Origin: Clostridia bacterium
GTDB taxonomy: Bacteria; Bacillota; Clostridia; Christensenellales; Borkfalkiaceae
Direction: 5' to 3'
Length of the DNA: 13,158 nt
Assembly (NCBI GenBank): GCA_017501125.1
Contig: JAFVXN010000136.1
Location: 1 to 13,158 of the forward strand
A model generated the notes under the pieces. That model was not told the DNA's origin and made no database searches. It was given only the letters and a program-made list of their open reading frames with translations. The translations under genes and the position numbers were made by a program. Shown piece after piece: positions 1 through 8,014 of this stretch (position 1 is the first letter of the stretch; each line of letters begins with the position of its first letter).

Positions 1-12
1 TATCCTTTTTGC

Positions 13-87
13 TGGTGACCCGTACGGGACTCGAACCCATGATACCACCGTGAGAGGGTGGTGTCTTAACCGCTTGACCAACGGGCC
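13..87 (-). tRNA. tRNA-Glu (anticodon CTC)
   Basis: On the minus strand the sequence folds into a full cloverleaf. The acceptor stem is GGCCCGT paired with ACGGGTC, the D arm is GTC/GAC, and the anticodon stem CCACC/GGTGG carries the loop CTCTCAC. The T arm contains TTCGAGT. The anticodon at loop positions 34-36 is CTC, which reads the glutamate codon GAG. The discriminator base is A (16) and the CCA end is encoded (13-15). It lies downstream of the DUF1858 gene on the same strand. I see no convincing promoter of its own, so it may be processed from a longer transcript or start a tRNA cluster beyond the left edge. Confidence 0.96.
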
Positions 88-106
88 ATAATTATTTAAT
101 TGTCGT

Positions 107-123
107 CCCGTACGCCGTACGGG
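107..123. repeat. 17-base palindrome next to the tRNA
   Basis: The bases cccgtacgccgtacggg form an inverted repeat of eight paired positions around a central C. As RNA this gives a 7-bp stem with a 3-base loop. The same words (cccgtac, gtacggg) occur in the tRNA-Glu T arm and acceptor region at 19-28. It could be part of the tRNA 5' flank that guides processing, or a remnant of a duplicated tRNA end. The function is unknown. Confidence 0.5.
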
Positions 124-142
124 CGATATAAATACTTTTCCC

Positions 143-183
143 GACCCAAGTATGCGTAAAAGCATACCTGGGTGGGTCTTTTT
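143..183. terminator. Hairpin after the DUF1858 gene, possible terminator
   Basis: Bases 144-155 pair with 162-173 around a 6-base loop. The stem has one A-C mismatch on the plus strand, which becomes a G-U pair in minus-strand RNA, giving 12 continuous pairs there. It starts about 12 bases after the stop codon of the DUF1858 gene. The minus-strand transcript has no clean U-run after it. The T-run lies at 179-183 and would serve a plus-strand transcript. It may be a weak or bidirectional terminator, or a hairpin protecting a 3' end. Confidence 0.4.
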
Positions 184-185
184 GC

Positions 186-386
186 TTAGTCTTCCAAACC
201 TTCGTTGAGTTTCGCAAGCAACGCGTCAAGGTCTTCGCCGTGGACGGCTACTGCCTCAGCGACGCTTTCTCCGTGTGCCATCGCACAACCAAAGCAATGC
301 ATACCTGCCGCAAGCAAAATCTCAGGAGCGTTAGGATTGAGTTGTAAAACGTCTGCAATCAGAGTATCTGCCGTAATCTTTGCCAT
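186..386 (-). CDS. DUF1858 domain protein (small CxxC protein)
   Basis: This is a 66-residue protein matching the whole DUF1858 family. It opens with an ITADTLIADVL-like segment, followed by a 'GMHCFGC' motif (Cys31 and Cys34) and a hydrophilic helical end. The family is often found beside, or fused to, redox and hybrid-cluster proteins, and the CxxC pair is thought to act in disulfide or metal chemistry. The substrate is unknown. The start at 386 is chosen because AAAGGAGA lies just upstream and the family begins there. A longer frame upstream reaches into the promoter and looks non-coding. The protein has no signal peptide or membrane segment, so it is probably cytosolic. Its own promoter lies at 418-446. 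Confidence 0.9.
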   Translation of the reverse strand: MAKITADTLIADVLQLNPNAPEILLAAGMHCFGCAMAHGESVAEAVAVHGEDLDALLAKLNEGLED

Positions 387-417
387 GATAATCTCTCCTT
401 TTTTGAACTGCATAGTT

Positions 418-446
418 ATTTTAGCATACTTTTCACAAAAACACAA
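418..446 (-). promoter_or_regulatory. Sigma-A-like promoter of the DUF1858 gene
   Basis: On the minus strand TTGTGT (441-446) is followed by a 17-base spacer and TAAAAT (418-423), preceded by an extended -10 TGC. The -35 box is weak (3 of 6) and the -10 is good. It sits in the 89-base gap between the PHP phosphatase stop and the DUF1858 start, so that gene can be expressed separately from the purine operon. Confidence 0.55.
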
Positions 447-475
447 ACGCTTTGCTATACTTTTTTTAACCTTTT

Positions 476-1228
476 TTAGTAAAATTTGCCAAAAATTTTC
501 TTTATCGGGCGTAAAGCGGGCATAAACCACTCCTCTCCCGAAATCATAGCGCGCATTCTCTCCTGCAAAGCCGACCATTCCGCCGTGTAGCCCTTCCCTT
601 CTATCGCCGACTTTGCCGCAGCCATATCGGGTTTTCTTTCCTTATTATCGTGCATATCCGTGCCTAAACAATGGACGTACCCTTTTTTTAGGAGCGCAAA
701 AGCAAAATTCTTCGTCCCTCTTTCCAAGAAAGCCGAGGCGTTGACCTGCAAAAGGCAACCCATCTCGACGAATTGGAGCAATCTTTGAGGCTTGTTGATA
801 AACGCCGCGTATCTATCGACGTGCGCAATCACAGGCACGCACCCCTCGTCGACGAGCGCGCCGATTTTGTCGTAAATAACCTCCTCCCAGTCCTTCACGA
901 AAGGGAGTTCTATCAAGAGATATCTCGTCCCCTCTATACAAAGGGGGGCGAGCGCCTCCGCCTGCAAGGGGGTGCGTTCGCTAAGGTATACCTCTGCGCC
1001 AAGTTTGATAGTCATACCGTCTGGAATAAAGGGGGTCAACAATTCATAAGAATTGTTGCGTGCCTCGATATACTCCTTGGGGCTACGGTTCTTTCCGTAA
1101 TAATGAGAGGTGGCGAGCACCGTCTTTACCCCCTGCTCGAAGGAAAGACGGAGCATCTCGGCGGCGACCTCGACGGTCTTTGCGCCGTCGTCTAACCGTG
1201 GTAAAACGTGGGTATGAAAATCCGTCAT
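476..1228 (-). CDS. PHP-domain phosphatase, CpsB/YwqE-type
   Basis: This 250-residue protein resembles the manganese-dependent tyrosine-protein phosphatases CpsB, CapC and YwqE, which regulate capsule and exopolysaccharide synthesis in Firmicutes. The visible metal-site motifs are HTH (His5, His7) followed by LDDGAK, SHYY (His42), GAEVYL (Glu79), IAHVDRY (His136) and GTDMHD (Asp191, His193). The length fits the family. The usual IAHPERY reads IAHVDRY here, a small departure. AAGGAGG lies 7 bases before the ATG. The gene begins 30 bases after the purL stop with no terminator between them, so it is probably read as the last gene of the purine operon. No kinase or capsule genes are adjacent. A histidinol-phosphatase-like or other phosphoesterase role cannot be excluded. 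Confidence 0.82.
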   Translation of the reverse strand: MTDFHTHVLPRLDDGAKTVEVAAEMLRLSFEQGVKTVLATSHYYGKNRSPKEYIEARNNSYELLTPFIPDGMTIKLGAEVYLSERTPLQAEALAPLCIEGTRYLLIELPFVKDWEEVIYDKIGALVDEGCVPVIAHVDRYAAFINKPQRLLQFVEMGCLLQVNASAFLERGTKNFAFALLKKGYVHCLGTDMHDNKERKPDMAAAKSAIEGKGYTAEWSALQERMRAMISGEEWFMPALRPIKKIFGKFY

Positions 1229-1258
1229 AGCCGCCTCCTTGTTTTTTATCCTTAATAA

Positions 1259-4200
1259 TTAACTGAAATACTTAACGCCGCTCTCGAAAATCTTCATATC
1301 GTAGTTGCCCTCTACGTTCTTGTAAAGGTTGTCGCCGATACGTTCGCTATGACCCATCTTACCCAAAACCCTACCGTCGGGCGAGGTGATACCCTCGATT
1401 GCCCACATAGAGCCGTTGGGGTTGAAAGGAGAGGTCATCGTCGCCTTGCCCTTCAAGTCACAATATTGCGTCGCGATTTGACCGTTCTTTCTCATCGTCT
1501 CCAGTTCCGCTACGGGTGCAACGATCTTGCCTTCGCCGTGGGATACCGCCACCTTGTATACGTCGCCGACTTTGCACGCGGAAAGCCAAGGGGACATCGT
1601 GGACGCTACGCGCACGTCTACCATCGTGGATACGTGGCGCGAAATGTTGTTGAACGTGAGCGTGGGCGACTCGTCCGTCATCTCTTTGATGCAGCCGTAA
1701 GGCACCAGACCGAGTTTGATGAGTGCTTGGAAACCGTTGCAAATACCGAGCGCCAAGCCGTCGCGTCTATTGAGAAGCAACTCGACCTGTTCTGCAATGT
1801 AAGGGTTGCGGAAGGTCGTCGCGATAAACTTACCGCTACCGTCAGGTTCGTCACCGCCCGAGAAACCGCCAGGGAAGGCGATGATGTTGGCACGCTTAAT
1901 CGCCTCGACGATTGCCGCTACGCTCTCCTCGATGTCTTGCGCCGACCTATTCTTCACGACGACGATCTCCGTCTCAGCCCCTGCAAGGGTGAATTTTCTC
2001 GCCGTATCCAGTTCGCAGTTCGTGCCAGGGAATACGGGAATAAACACGCGGGGTTTTGCAATCTTCACGGAAGAAGGCGTTCTCTTTTTCGTCTTGAAAT
2101 CACACTTAGGAATACTGCCGTCCGCTGCCGCCGTGGTCGCGAATACGCTCTCCAAGGGGGACAGGTACGAGTCTACCGCTTTTTGGAAGGGTACTTTTTC
2201 GCCGTCACCAACGAAGTGGCTACCCTTTGCTACGCCGACGTACGCCTTTGCAATATCCGCCGCGAAAGCCTTTTCGTCTTTGATGGCAACGACCAAATCG
2301 CCGTATGCCTCTCTGTACAAATCAGCCGTGTCCATCGCGAATTTTACGCCGACTTCGTTGCCGAGGGCGGACTTGATAACCGCCGCGCCTACGCCACCGT
2401 TTTCTACGACGGTCGCAAAAGTGATATTGCCTGCCTTGATACCCTCGAAGACTGCCGTGTATACTTTTTTGAGCGCCTCGAAATCAGGAACCGATTGCTC
2501 GTCTTTAGGTACGGGCAAGTGGTATAATTTTTCACCGCCTTTTAAGACGTTGGTAATCAATTTGCTTGCTTTTGCAGGAGCAAGCGCGAAGGAGATGAGC
2601 GTGGGAGGAACGTGGATATCCTCGAAGGTACCACTCATACTGTCCTTACCGCCGATTGCGCCGAGCCCTAAGCCCATCTGCGCGTACAGCGCACCGAGAA
2701 GTGCGGAGGTGGGTACGCCCCATACCTTGGCGTCTTTGGTCATACGTTCGAAGAATTCCTGCAACGTCAAACGGATATCCGCATAGTTAGCGCCCGTCGC
2801 CACCACTTTGGATACCGAGCCTACGATCGAGTAAATCGCGCCGATAAAGGGGCTGGTCTCCATAAGATAAGGGGAATAGCCGTAGGCGGATACCGTACAT
2901 ACGTCCGTTTCACCGCCGCAGATTTTCGCCGCCATAGCAATCGCGGGCGTGCGTTGCGTCCTACCGCCCCAAGGCATAAATACCGTGCGCGCGCCGATCG
3001 TGGAGTCGAAGGTCTCCGACAAGCCTTTCTTTGCGCATACGTTGAGGTCGGAAAGGGTCTTTTCCGTCATCTCTTTGAAGGAAACGCCCTCTTTTTTATC
3101 AAACCACGTCGTCACTTTGTCGCAAATCTCCGCTTTCGTGATTTGCTTGACGCCGTTGGTATCCAAAAATTCACGAGAAATATCTACGATATTTCTGCCT
3201 TTTAAGGTCATTCTCATTCTGCCCGTGTCGGTGACGACCGCTACGGGGGTCGCGGACAAGTTTTCCGTCGCGGCAAGGCGGATAAATTCGTCTACGTCGC
3301 TAGCCGCTACGACTACCGCCATACGCTCCTGCGACTCGGAAATAGCAAGTTCCGTACCGTTCAACCCTGCGTACTTTTTAGGCACTTTGTCAAGGTCGAT
3401 ATCCAACCCGTCGGCAAGTTCGCCGATTGCAACGGACACACCGCCTGCGCCGAAGTCGTTGCACTTTTTAATCTTGAGCGTCGCCTCTTTGTTGAGGAAA
3501 AGGCGTTGCAATTTTCTTTCCGTCAGTGCGTTGCCCTTTTGCACCTCTGCGCCACACGTCTCTACCGAATGGGAATCGTGCGCCTTGGAAGAGCCCGTAG
3601 CACCGCCACAACCGTCACGCCCCGTTTCGCCGCCAAGCAAAATAACGACGTCGCCAGCCTGAGGATTCTCGCGGTGAACCATCTCTTTTCTCGCGCCTGC
3701 AACGACGAAACCCGTCTCCAAACGCTTTGCTTTATACCCTTCGTGGTAGACTTCGTCTACGATGCCCGTAGCAAGACCGATTTGGTTGCCGTACGAGGAG
3801 AAACCTGCCGCCGCACGCTGGGTGATGGCACGCTGAGGAAGTTTGCCCGCCAAGGTATCCTCCAACTTCTCCCTAGGGTCGGACGCACCCGTAAGACGCA
3901 TCGCTTGGTATACGTACGTTCTACCGCTCAAGGGGTCGCGGATAGCACCGCCAAGACAGGTAGCCGCACCACCGAAAGGTTCGATCTCCGTCGGGTGGTT
4001 GTGCGTTTCGTTCTTGAACATAACGAGGTAGTCCTCTTCCTTGCCGTCAATCTCCGCCTTAATGCAGATGGAGCAAGCGTTGATTTCGCCGTTCTCTGCG
4101 ACGTCAAGGTTGTCGAGTTTGCCCTCTTTTTTCAGTTTCTTGACGGCAATCGTCGCAAGGTCCATAAGGCAGGGATACTTGTCGGGACGCGCGCCGTTGA

Positions 4201-4960
4201 GTTCCTCGTACAAATCGGTGTAGAGGTGGTACGCCTTTTCAATGGAGGCGTTGGCGGAAGATATCTTGATTTCTTCCAGTTCCGTCGCAAAGGTCGTGTG
4301 ACGGCAATGATCCGACCAGTAGGTGTCGATAACTTTGAGTTCCGTCTCTGTCGGGTTGCGCTTTTCTTTCTTGAAATAGTCGCGCACAAACGCAAGGTCT
4401 GCCACCGACATCGCAAAGCCCGTCGCCTTGTGGAACGCGGCAATCTCCTCGTCGCTCTTTTCAATAAACCCTTCCACGTCTTTTACGGGCGCACCTTCCA
4501 CCAAATCCATCTTCAAGGTCTCGGGTTTTTCAAAGCCGACTTCCTCGCTCTCCACAGGGTTGATGATGTGCTTTTTGATAGCGGCAAGTTGCTCGTCCGT
4601 CACGCCTTTTACCGCGTACACACGCGCACACTTAACCTCGGGACGGGATTTTTTGGTCAGGAGTTGCACGCACTGCGCCGCGCTGTCTGCGCGTTGGTCG
4701 TATTGCCCCGAAAGATAACTGACCGCGAACGCCTTGTAGCCGTCAAGGTCAATCTCCTCTCTATATACGTTGTCCACGGGAGGTTCGGAAAATACCGTAC
4801 CCAGTGCTGCGTTCAATTCCTCTTCGCTAAGCCCTTCTACGTCGTAGCGCAAAATCAAACGGAAATCTTCCGTGTCAATCTTCAACAGGGTCTTTACGTC
4901 AGCCGCCTCTTTTCTCGCCTGAACGTTGTCTTTCTTCTCTACAAAAATTCTGTAAATCAT
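1259..4960 (-). CDS. purL: Phosphoribosylformylglycinamidine synthase, single-chain
   Basis: This enzyme converts FGAR, glutamine and ATP to FGAM in purine synthesis. At 1233 residues it is the large, fused form. It has an N-terminal PurS-like region including GQYDQRADSA (about 85-94), then the linker motif WSDHCRHTTF (215-224) and the nucleotide and metal loop with ETHNHPTEIEPFGG (318-331). A C-terminal class I glutaminase starts near residue 970. The glutaminase is complete: FPGGFSGGDEP, the nucleophile Cys1074 in GICNGFQ, His1141 in SHGEG, and the His1204/Glu1206 motif GHSER. No separate purS or purQ is needed or present. GGAAG precedes the ATG. The gene starts 21 bases after purD. Clostridia commonly carry this single-chain form. 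Confidence 0.97.
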   Translation of the reverse strand: MIYRIFVEKKDNVQARKEAADVKTLLKIDTEDFRLILRYDVEGLSEEELNAALGTVFSEPPVDNVYREEIDLDGYKAFAVSYLSGQYDQRADSAAQCVQLLTKKSRPEVKCARVYAVKGVTDEQLAAIKKHIINPVESEEVGFEKPETLKMDLVEGAPVKDVEGFIEKSDEEIAAFHKATGFAMSVADLAFVRDYFKKEKRNPTETELKVIDTYWSDHCRHTTFATELEEIKISSANASIEKAYHLYTDLYEELNGARPDKYPCLMDLATIAVKKLKKEGKLDNLDVAENGEINACSICIKAEIDGKEEDYLVMFKNETHNHPTEIEPFGGAATCLGGAIRDPLSGRTYVYQAMRLTGASDPREKLEDTLAGKLPQRAITQRAAAGFSSYGNQIGLATGIVDEVYHEGYKAKRLETGFVVAGARKEMVHRENPQAGDVVILLGGETGRDGCGGATGSSKAHDSHSVETCGAEVQKGNALTERKLQRLFLNKEATLKIKKCNDFGAGGVSVAIGELADGLDIDLDKVPKKYAGLNGTELAISESQERMAVVVAASDVDEFIRLAATENLSATPVAVVTDTGRMRMTLKGRNIVDISREFLDTNGVKQITKAEICDKVTTWFDKKEGVSFKEMTEKTLSDLNVCAKKGLSETFDSTIGARTVFMPWGGRTQRTPAIAMAAKICGGETDVCTVSAYGYSPYLMETSPFIGAIYSIVGSVSKVVATGANYADIRLTLQEFFERMTKDAKVWGVPTSALLGALYAQMGLGLGAIGGKDSMSGTFEDIHVPPTLISFALAPAKASKLITNVLKGGEKLYHLPVPKDEQSVPDFEALKKVYTAVFEGIKAGNITFATVVENGGVGAAVIKSALGNEVGVKFAMDTADLYREAYGDLVVAIKDEKAFAADIAKAYVGVAKGSHFVGDGEKVPFQKAVDSYLSPLESVFATTAAADGSIPKCDFKTKKRTPSSVKIAKPRVFIPVFPGTNCELDTARKFTLAGAETEIVVVKNRSAQDIEESVAAIVEAIKRANIIAFPGGFSGGDEPDGSGKFIATTFRNPYIAEQVELLLNRRDGLALGICNGFQALIKLGLVPYGCIKEMTDESPTLTFNNISRHVSTMVDVRVASTMSPWLSACKVGDVYKVAVSHGEGKIVAPVAELETMRKNGQIATQYCDLKGKATMTSPFNPNGSMWAIEGITSPDGRVLGKMGHSERIGDNLYKNVEGNYDMKIFESGVKYFS

Positions 4961-4981
4961 ATCTATCTTCCTTTTCCGTTA

Positions 4982-6256
4982 TTATTCTCTTTCTACGTCG
5001 CGATATTTGATGCCGATATCCTTGCGGTAGTACATTCCCTCGAAGGAGATTTTCTCCGCCGCCGCATACGCCTTCTTTCTCGCGTCTTCAATCGTGTCGC
5101 CCTTTGCGCACACGCCCATAACGCGCCCGCCTGCCGTCACGAGTTTACCGTCTTTGATTGCGGTACCAGCGTGAACGACGACGATATCTTTTTCCAAATC
5201 ACCTATGGTGATTTCCTTGCCCTTCTCGTACGCCTCGGGATAACCGCCGCTGGCAAGGACCACGCATACGCACGCGCCGTCCGACCACTCAATCTTGACT
5301 TCGTCAAGCCTTTCGTCTACCACCGCCTCGAATATCTCCATAAGATCCGTCTTTAACATAGGCAACACGACCTGCGTCTCGGGATCGCCAAAGCGGGAAT
5401 TATATTCGATGACCTTCATCCCTTTCTTCGTCTTCATCAGCCCGAAATAGAGCACGCCTTTGAAGGGTCTACCCTCCGCCTGCATCGCCTTAACGGTCGG
5501 GAGCATAATCTTTTCCATCACTTCCTTCGCCGTCTTTTCGCCGTAGAAGGGAGCGGGTGAGAAGGTACCCATACCGCCCGTGTTGAGTCCCTCGTCGTTG
5601 TCTTTTGCACGCTTGTGGTCGCAACTCGTAATCATCGGCACCACCGTCTTGCCGTCCGTAAAAGAAAGGACGGAAACTTCGGGACCTTCCAAGAATTCCT
5701 CGACGACGACCTTGTTGCCTGCGGAGCCGAATTTCTTGTCCAGCATCATCTCTTTGATACCGTCAAGCGCCTCCTCTCTCGTCATGCATATCAGCACCCC
5801 TTTGCCGAGCGCAAGCCCGTCCGCCTTGAGGACGACGGGGATATCGCAGGTCTCCACGTAGGCTTTTGCCGCCTCGTAATCGTCGAAAATCTCGTACGCC
5901 GCCGTGGGAATCCCGTATTTTTTCATCAAATTCTTAGAAAAGGCTTTACTCGCCTCAATCTGCGCCGCCGCTTTGTTGGGGCCGAAGGCTTTGTGACCGC
6001 GACTCTCCAACTCGTCCACCACGCCAAGTGCCAGAGGGTCGTCGGGCGTGACGACGGTAAAGGCTACGTCGGGGTGTGCGTCCACCCAGTCCGCCACCGC
6101 CTTCGGGTCGCAATAGTTGACGTCAACGCACTCGGCAATCTGTGCAATCCCTGCGTTGCCTTTCATCGCGTAAATTTTCTCTACCTTGGGCGATTTTTTA
6201 AGCGCCTGTATCACGGCGTGTTCGCGGCCGCCGTTGCCGATTACTAAAACGTTCAT
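4982..6256 (-). CDS. purD: Phosphoribosylamine-glycine ligase (GAR synthetase)
   Basis: This ATP-grasp enzyme joins phosphoribosylamine to glycine, the second step of purine synthesis. Its 424 residues match the usual length. It opens with VLVIGNGGREHA. The family motifs that follow are TPDDPLALG (PurD N domain), VVLKADGLALGKGV (ATP-grasp), DHKRAKDNDEGLNTGGMG, and EYNSRFGDPETQ with the metal-binding Glu and Asn. A C-terminal domain ends the protein. GGAGG lies 4 bases before the ATG at 6256. The start is 10 bases after the purN stop, so translation is probably coupled. Phosphoribosylamine is very unstable, so nearby production by PurF, three genes upstream, makes sense. Confidence 0.97.
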   Translation of the reverse strand: MNVLVIGNGGREHAVIQALKKSPKVEKIYAMKGNAGIAQIAECVDVNYCDPKAVADWVDAHPDVAFTVVTPDDPLALGVVDELESRGHKAFGPNKAAAQIEASKAFSKNLMKKYGIPTAAYEIFDDYEAAKAYVETCDIPVVLKADGLALGKGVLICMTREEALDGIKEMMLDKKFGSAGNKVVVEEFLEGPEVSVLSFTDGKTVVPMITSCDHKRAKDNDEGLNTGGMGTFSPAPFYGEKTAKEVMEKIMLPTVKAMQAEGRPFKGVLYFGLMKTKKGMKVIEYNSRFGDPETQVVLPMLKTDLMEIFEAVVDERLDEVKIEWSDGACVCVVLASGGYPEAYEKGKEITIGDLEKDIVVVHAGTAIKDGKLVTAGGRVMGVCAKGDTIEDARKKAYAAAEKISFEGMYYRKDIGIKYRDVERE

Positions 6257-6266
6257 CTCTCCTCCG

Positions 6267-6881
6267 TTATTCGACGGACACCGTACGGCCCGTCTTTTTA
6301 ATCTTGCCTTCGCAGAATTTTTTCACGCAAAGGGGCAAGATGATGTGTTCCTCTTTCAAAATGCGCGCCTGCAACGTCTCCGCGTCGTCCGTGGGGTGCA
6401 CGGGCACGGACGTCTGCATAATAATTGCGCCGCCGTCTACCTCAGCCGAGACGAAATGCACCGTCGCGCCGCTTACCTTGACGCCGTAGTCAATCGCCGC
6501 CTGATGTACCCTAAGACCGTACATACCCTTGCCACAAAACGAGGGTATCAACGCAGGGTGGATATTGATAATCCTATCCTCGAATCCTGCAATAAAATCC
6601 GCAGGAATAATCAGTAGCCAACCAGCCAACACGATAAGGTCAATCCCTTCTTCGTTGAAAAGGTCGGCAAGGTGCGCGTAGAAAGCGCCGATGCCGTCGT
6701 ATCTATCCTTCTCGTACACGATAGGCGTGATGCCTGCGTGCGTCGCGCGCGTGATTGCGCCGATATTAGGTTTTGATGCCACCAGGTATTTGATTTCACA
6801 AAAGTTTTCCCGTGCGTTGGCGTCGATAATCGACTGAAAATCCGTGCCGCCGCCCGAAGCAAAAACTGCGATTTTTTTCAT
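6267..6881 (-). CDS. purN: Phosphoribosylglycinamide formyltransferase (GAR transformylase)
   Basis: This enzyme transfers a formyl group from 10-formyl-tetrahydrofolate to GAR. It is 204 residues long, normal for the family. The phosphate-binding loop reads ASGGGTDFQSI, where many homologues have SGNGSN. The catalytic triad is visible: Asn106 and His108 in INIHPALIP, and Asp149 in VDGG. The FCGKGMYG loop is a variant I associate with Clostridia. AAAAGGAACG precedes the ATG. The gene lies 80 bases after purM, and that gap holds a terminator-like hairpin, so purN, purD and purL may be expressed at a lower level than purE, purF and purM. Confidence 0.95.
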   Translation of the reverse strand: MKKIAVFASGGGTDFQSIIDANARENFCEIKYLVASKPNIGAITRATHAGITPIVYEKDRYDGIGAFYAHLADLFNEEGIDLIVLAGWLLIIPADFIAGFEDRIINIHPALIPSFCGKGMYGLRVHQAAIDYGVKVSGATVHFVSAEVDGGAIIMQTSVPVHPTDDAETLQARILKEEHIILPLCVKKFCEGKIKKTGRTVSVE

Positions 6882-6904
6882 AATTCGTTCCTTTTTAATT
6901 GGCT

Positions 6905-6951
6905 AAAAATACGCCAATGCGCCCTCTCCACCGTCGGGAAAAGGGCGTATT
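6905..6951 (-). terminator. Intra-operon terminator-like hairpin between purM and purN
   Basis: Minus-strand RNA pairs AATACGCC (6944-6951) with GGCGTATT (6908-6915), a perfect 8-bp outer stem followed by a short U-run (6905-6909). An alternative inner stem of nine pairs with G-U (6938-6946 with 6921-6929) shares GCC with the outer stem. It lies between the purM stop and the purN ribosome binding site. It could reduce transcription of the distal genes or act as an RNA processing and stability element. No promoter is evident behind it. Confidence 0.5.
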
Positions 6952-6961
6952 GCCGATTGAC

Positions 6962-7987
6962 TTATTTTAAGATGACGCCTTTGCCTGCTACCGTCTTACC
7001 CAAAAGTACGACTTCTTCGCCCGTCGCCTTGAGGCTGTCCATAGCAGCCTGTGCGTCCTCGGGTGCGACGCACACAACCATACCGATACCCATATTGAAG
7101 GTATTGTAGATTTGTTCGTCCGTGATACCCGCTTTTTCTTGCATCACCTTGAATACGGGGGGCACTTCGTAAGATTTCGTATCAATCTCCGCCGCAATCC
7201 CCTCGGGCAGAATACGGGGGATATTTTCGATAAAGCCGCCGCCCGTAATGTGTGCGATACCTTTGACGCTTACCTTTTCGATGAGCGCCAAAATGCTCTT
7301 GACGTAAATCTTCGTGGGTTTGAGGAGGACTTCCGCCGTCGTCGCGCCCAATCTTTCGTCGTATTTTTCAAGTTCCGCCTTATTGTCGTCGCCGAACAAT
7401 TTTCTCACCAGCGAATAGCCGTTGGAGTGGACGCCCGTCGATTTGATACCGATGAGCGTATCGCCTACGGCGATATTCTTGCCGTTGATAACCTTTTTCT
7501 TGTCGACGATACCCACCGCAAAACCTGCAAGGTCGTATTCCCCGTCGGGATAGAACCCAGGCATCTCCGCCGTTTCACCGCCGATGAGCGCACAGCCCGC
7601 CTGACGGCAACCCTCCGCGATACCTTTGACGACCTCCGACTCTGCCTCGGGATAGAGCCTTCCGCAAGCGTAGTAGTCAAGGAAGAACAAGGGTTTTGCG
7701 CCTTGACACACGATGTCGTTGACGCACATTGCCACCGCGTCGATACCGATCGTGTCGTGTTTTTCCAAGAGGAAGGCGTACTTAAGTTTCGTACCGACGC
7801 CGTCCGTGCCTGCTACGAGGACGGGCTCCTCCATTTTTTCGCCTGCAATCGAGAAGAATCCGCCAAAGGAACCCAAGTCCCCGATGACGTTTTCGTTATA
7901 CGTCGATTTGACGTGTTTTTTCATCAAATCTACCGCTTTATAACCTCTCGTTACGTCTACACCGCTGTCTTTGTAAGAAATTGCCAT
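6962..7987 (-). CDS. purM: Phosphoribosylformylglycinamidine cyclo-ligase (AIR synthetase)
   Basis: This enzyme closes the imidazole ring, converting FGAM and ATP to AIR. At 341 residues it is full length. The visible family motifs are GTDGVGTKLK (about 60-69), GIDAVAMCVNDIVCQGA with the conserved Asn-Asp, IGGETAEMPGFY, and STGVHSNGYSLVR in the C-terminal half. TTAGGAGAA precedes the ATG at 7987. The gene starts 27 bases after purF. PurM shares a fold with the PurL synthetase domain, but its length and motifs identify it clearly as PurM. Confidence 0.97.
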   Translation of the reverse strand: MAISYKDSGVDVTRGYKAVDLMKKHVKSTYNENVIGDLGSFGGFFSIAGEKMEEPVLVAGTDGVGTKLKYAFLLEKHDTIGIDAVAMCVNDIVCQGAKPLFFLDYYACGRLYPEAESEVVKGIAEGCRQAGCALIGGETAEMPGFYPDGEYDLAGFAVGIVDKKKVINGKNIAVGDTLIGIKSTGVHSNGYSLVRKLFGDDNKAELEKYDERLGATTAEVLLKPTKIYVKSILALIEKVSVKGIAHITGGGFIENIPRILPEGIAAEIDTKSYEVPPVFKVMQEKAGITDEQIYNTFNMGIGMVVCVAPEDAQAAMDSLKATGEEVVLLGKTVAGKGVILK

Positions 7988-8014
7988 ATCTATTCTCCTA
8001 ATTATATCTTTTAC

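Noticed and set aside
88..150. Dedicated promoter for tRNA-Glu
   Set aside because: A/T-rich words are present, but no -35/-10 pair with acceptable spacing was found.
387..578. Upstream N-terminal extension of the DUF1858 frame
   Set aside because: It would overlap the end of the PHP gene and the promoter, and the family start with a good ribosome binding site is at 386.
3506..5356. Long plus-strand open frame of 616 codons opposite purL and purD
   Set aside because: It lies wholly antisense to two well-supported enzymes and shows no family motif; the codon bias of the sense genes keeps the opposite frame open.
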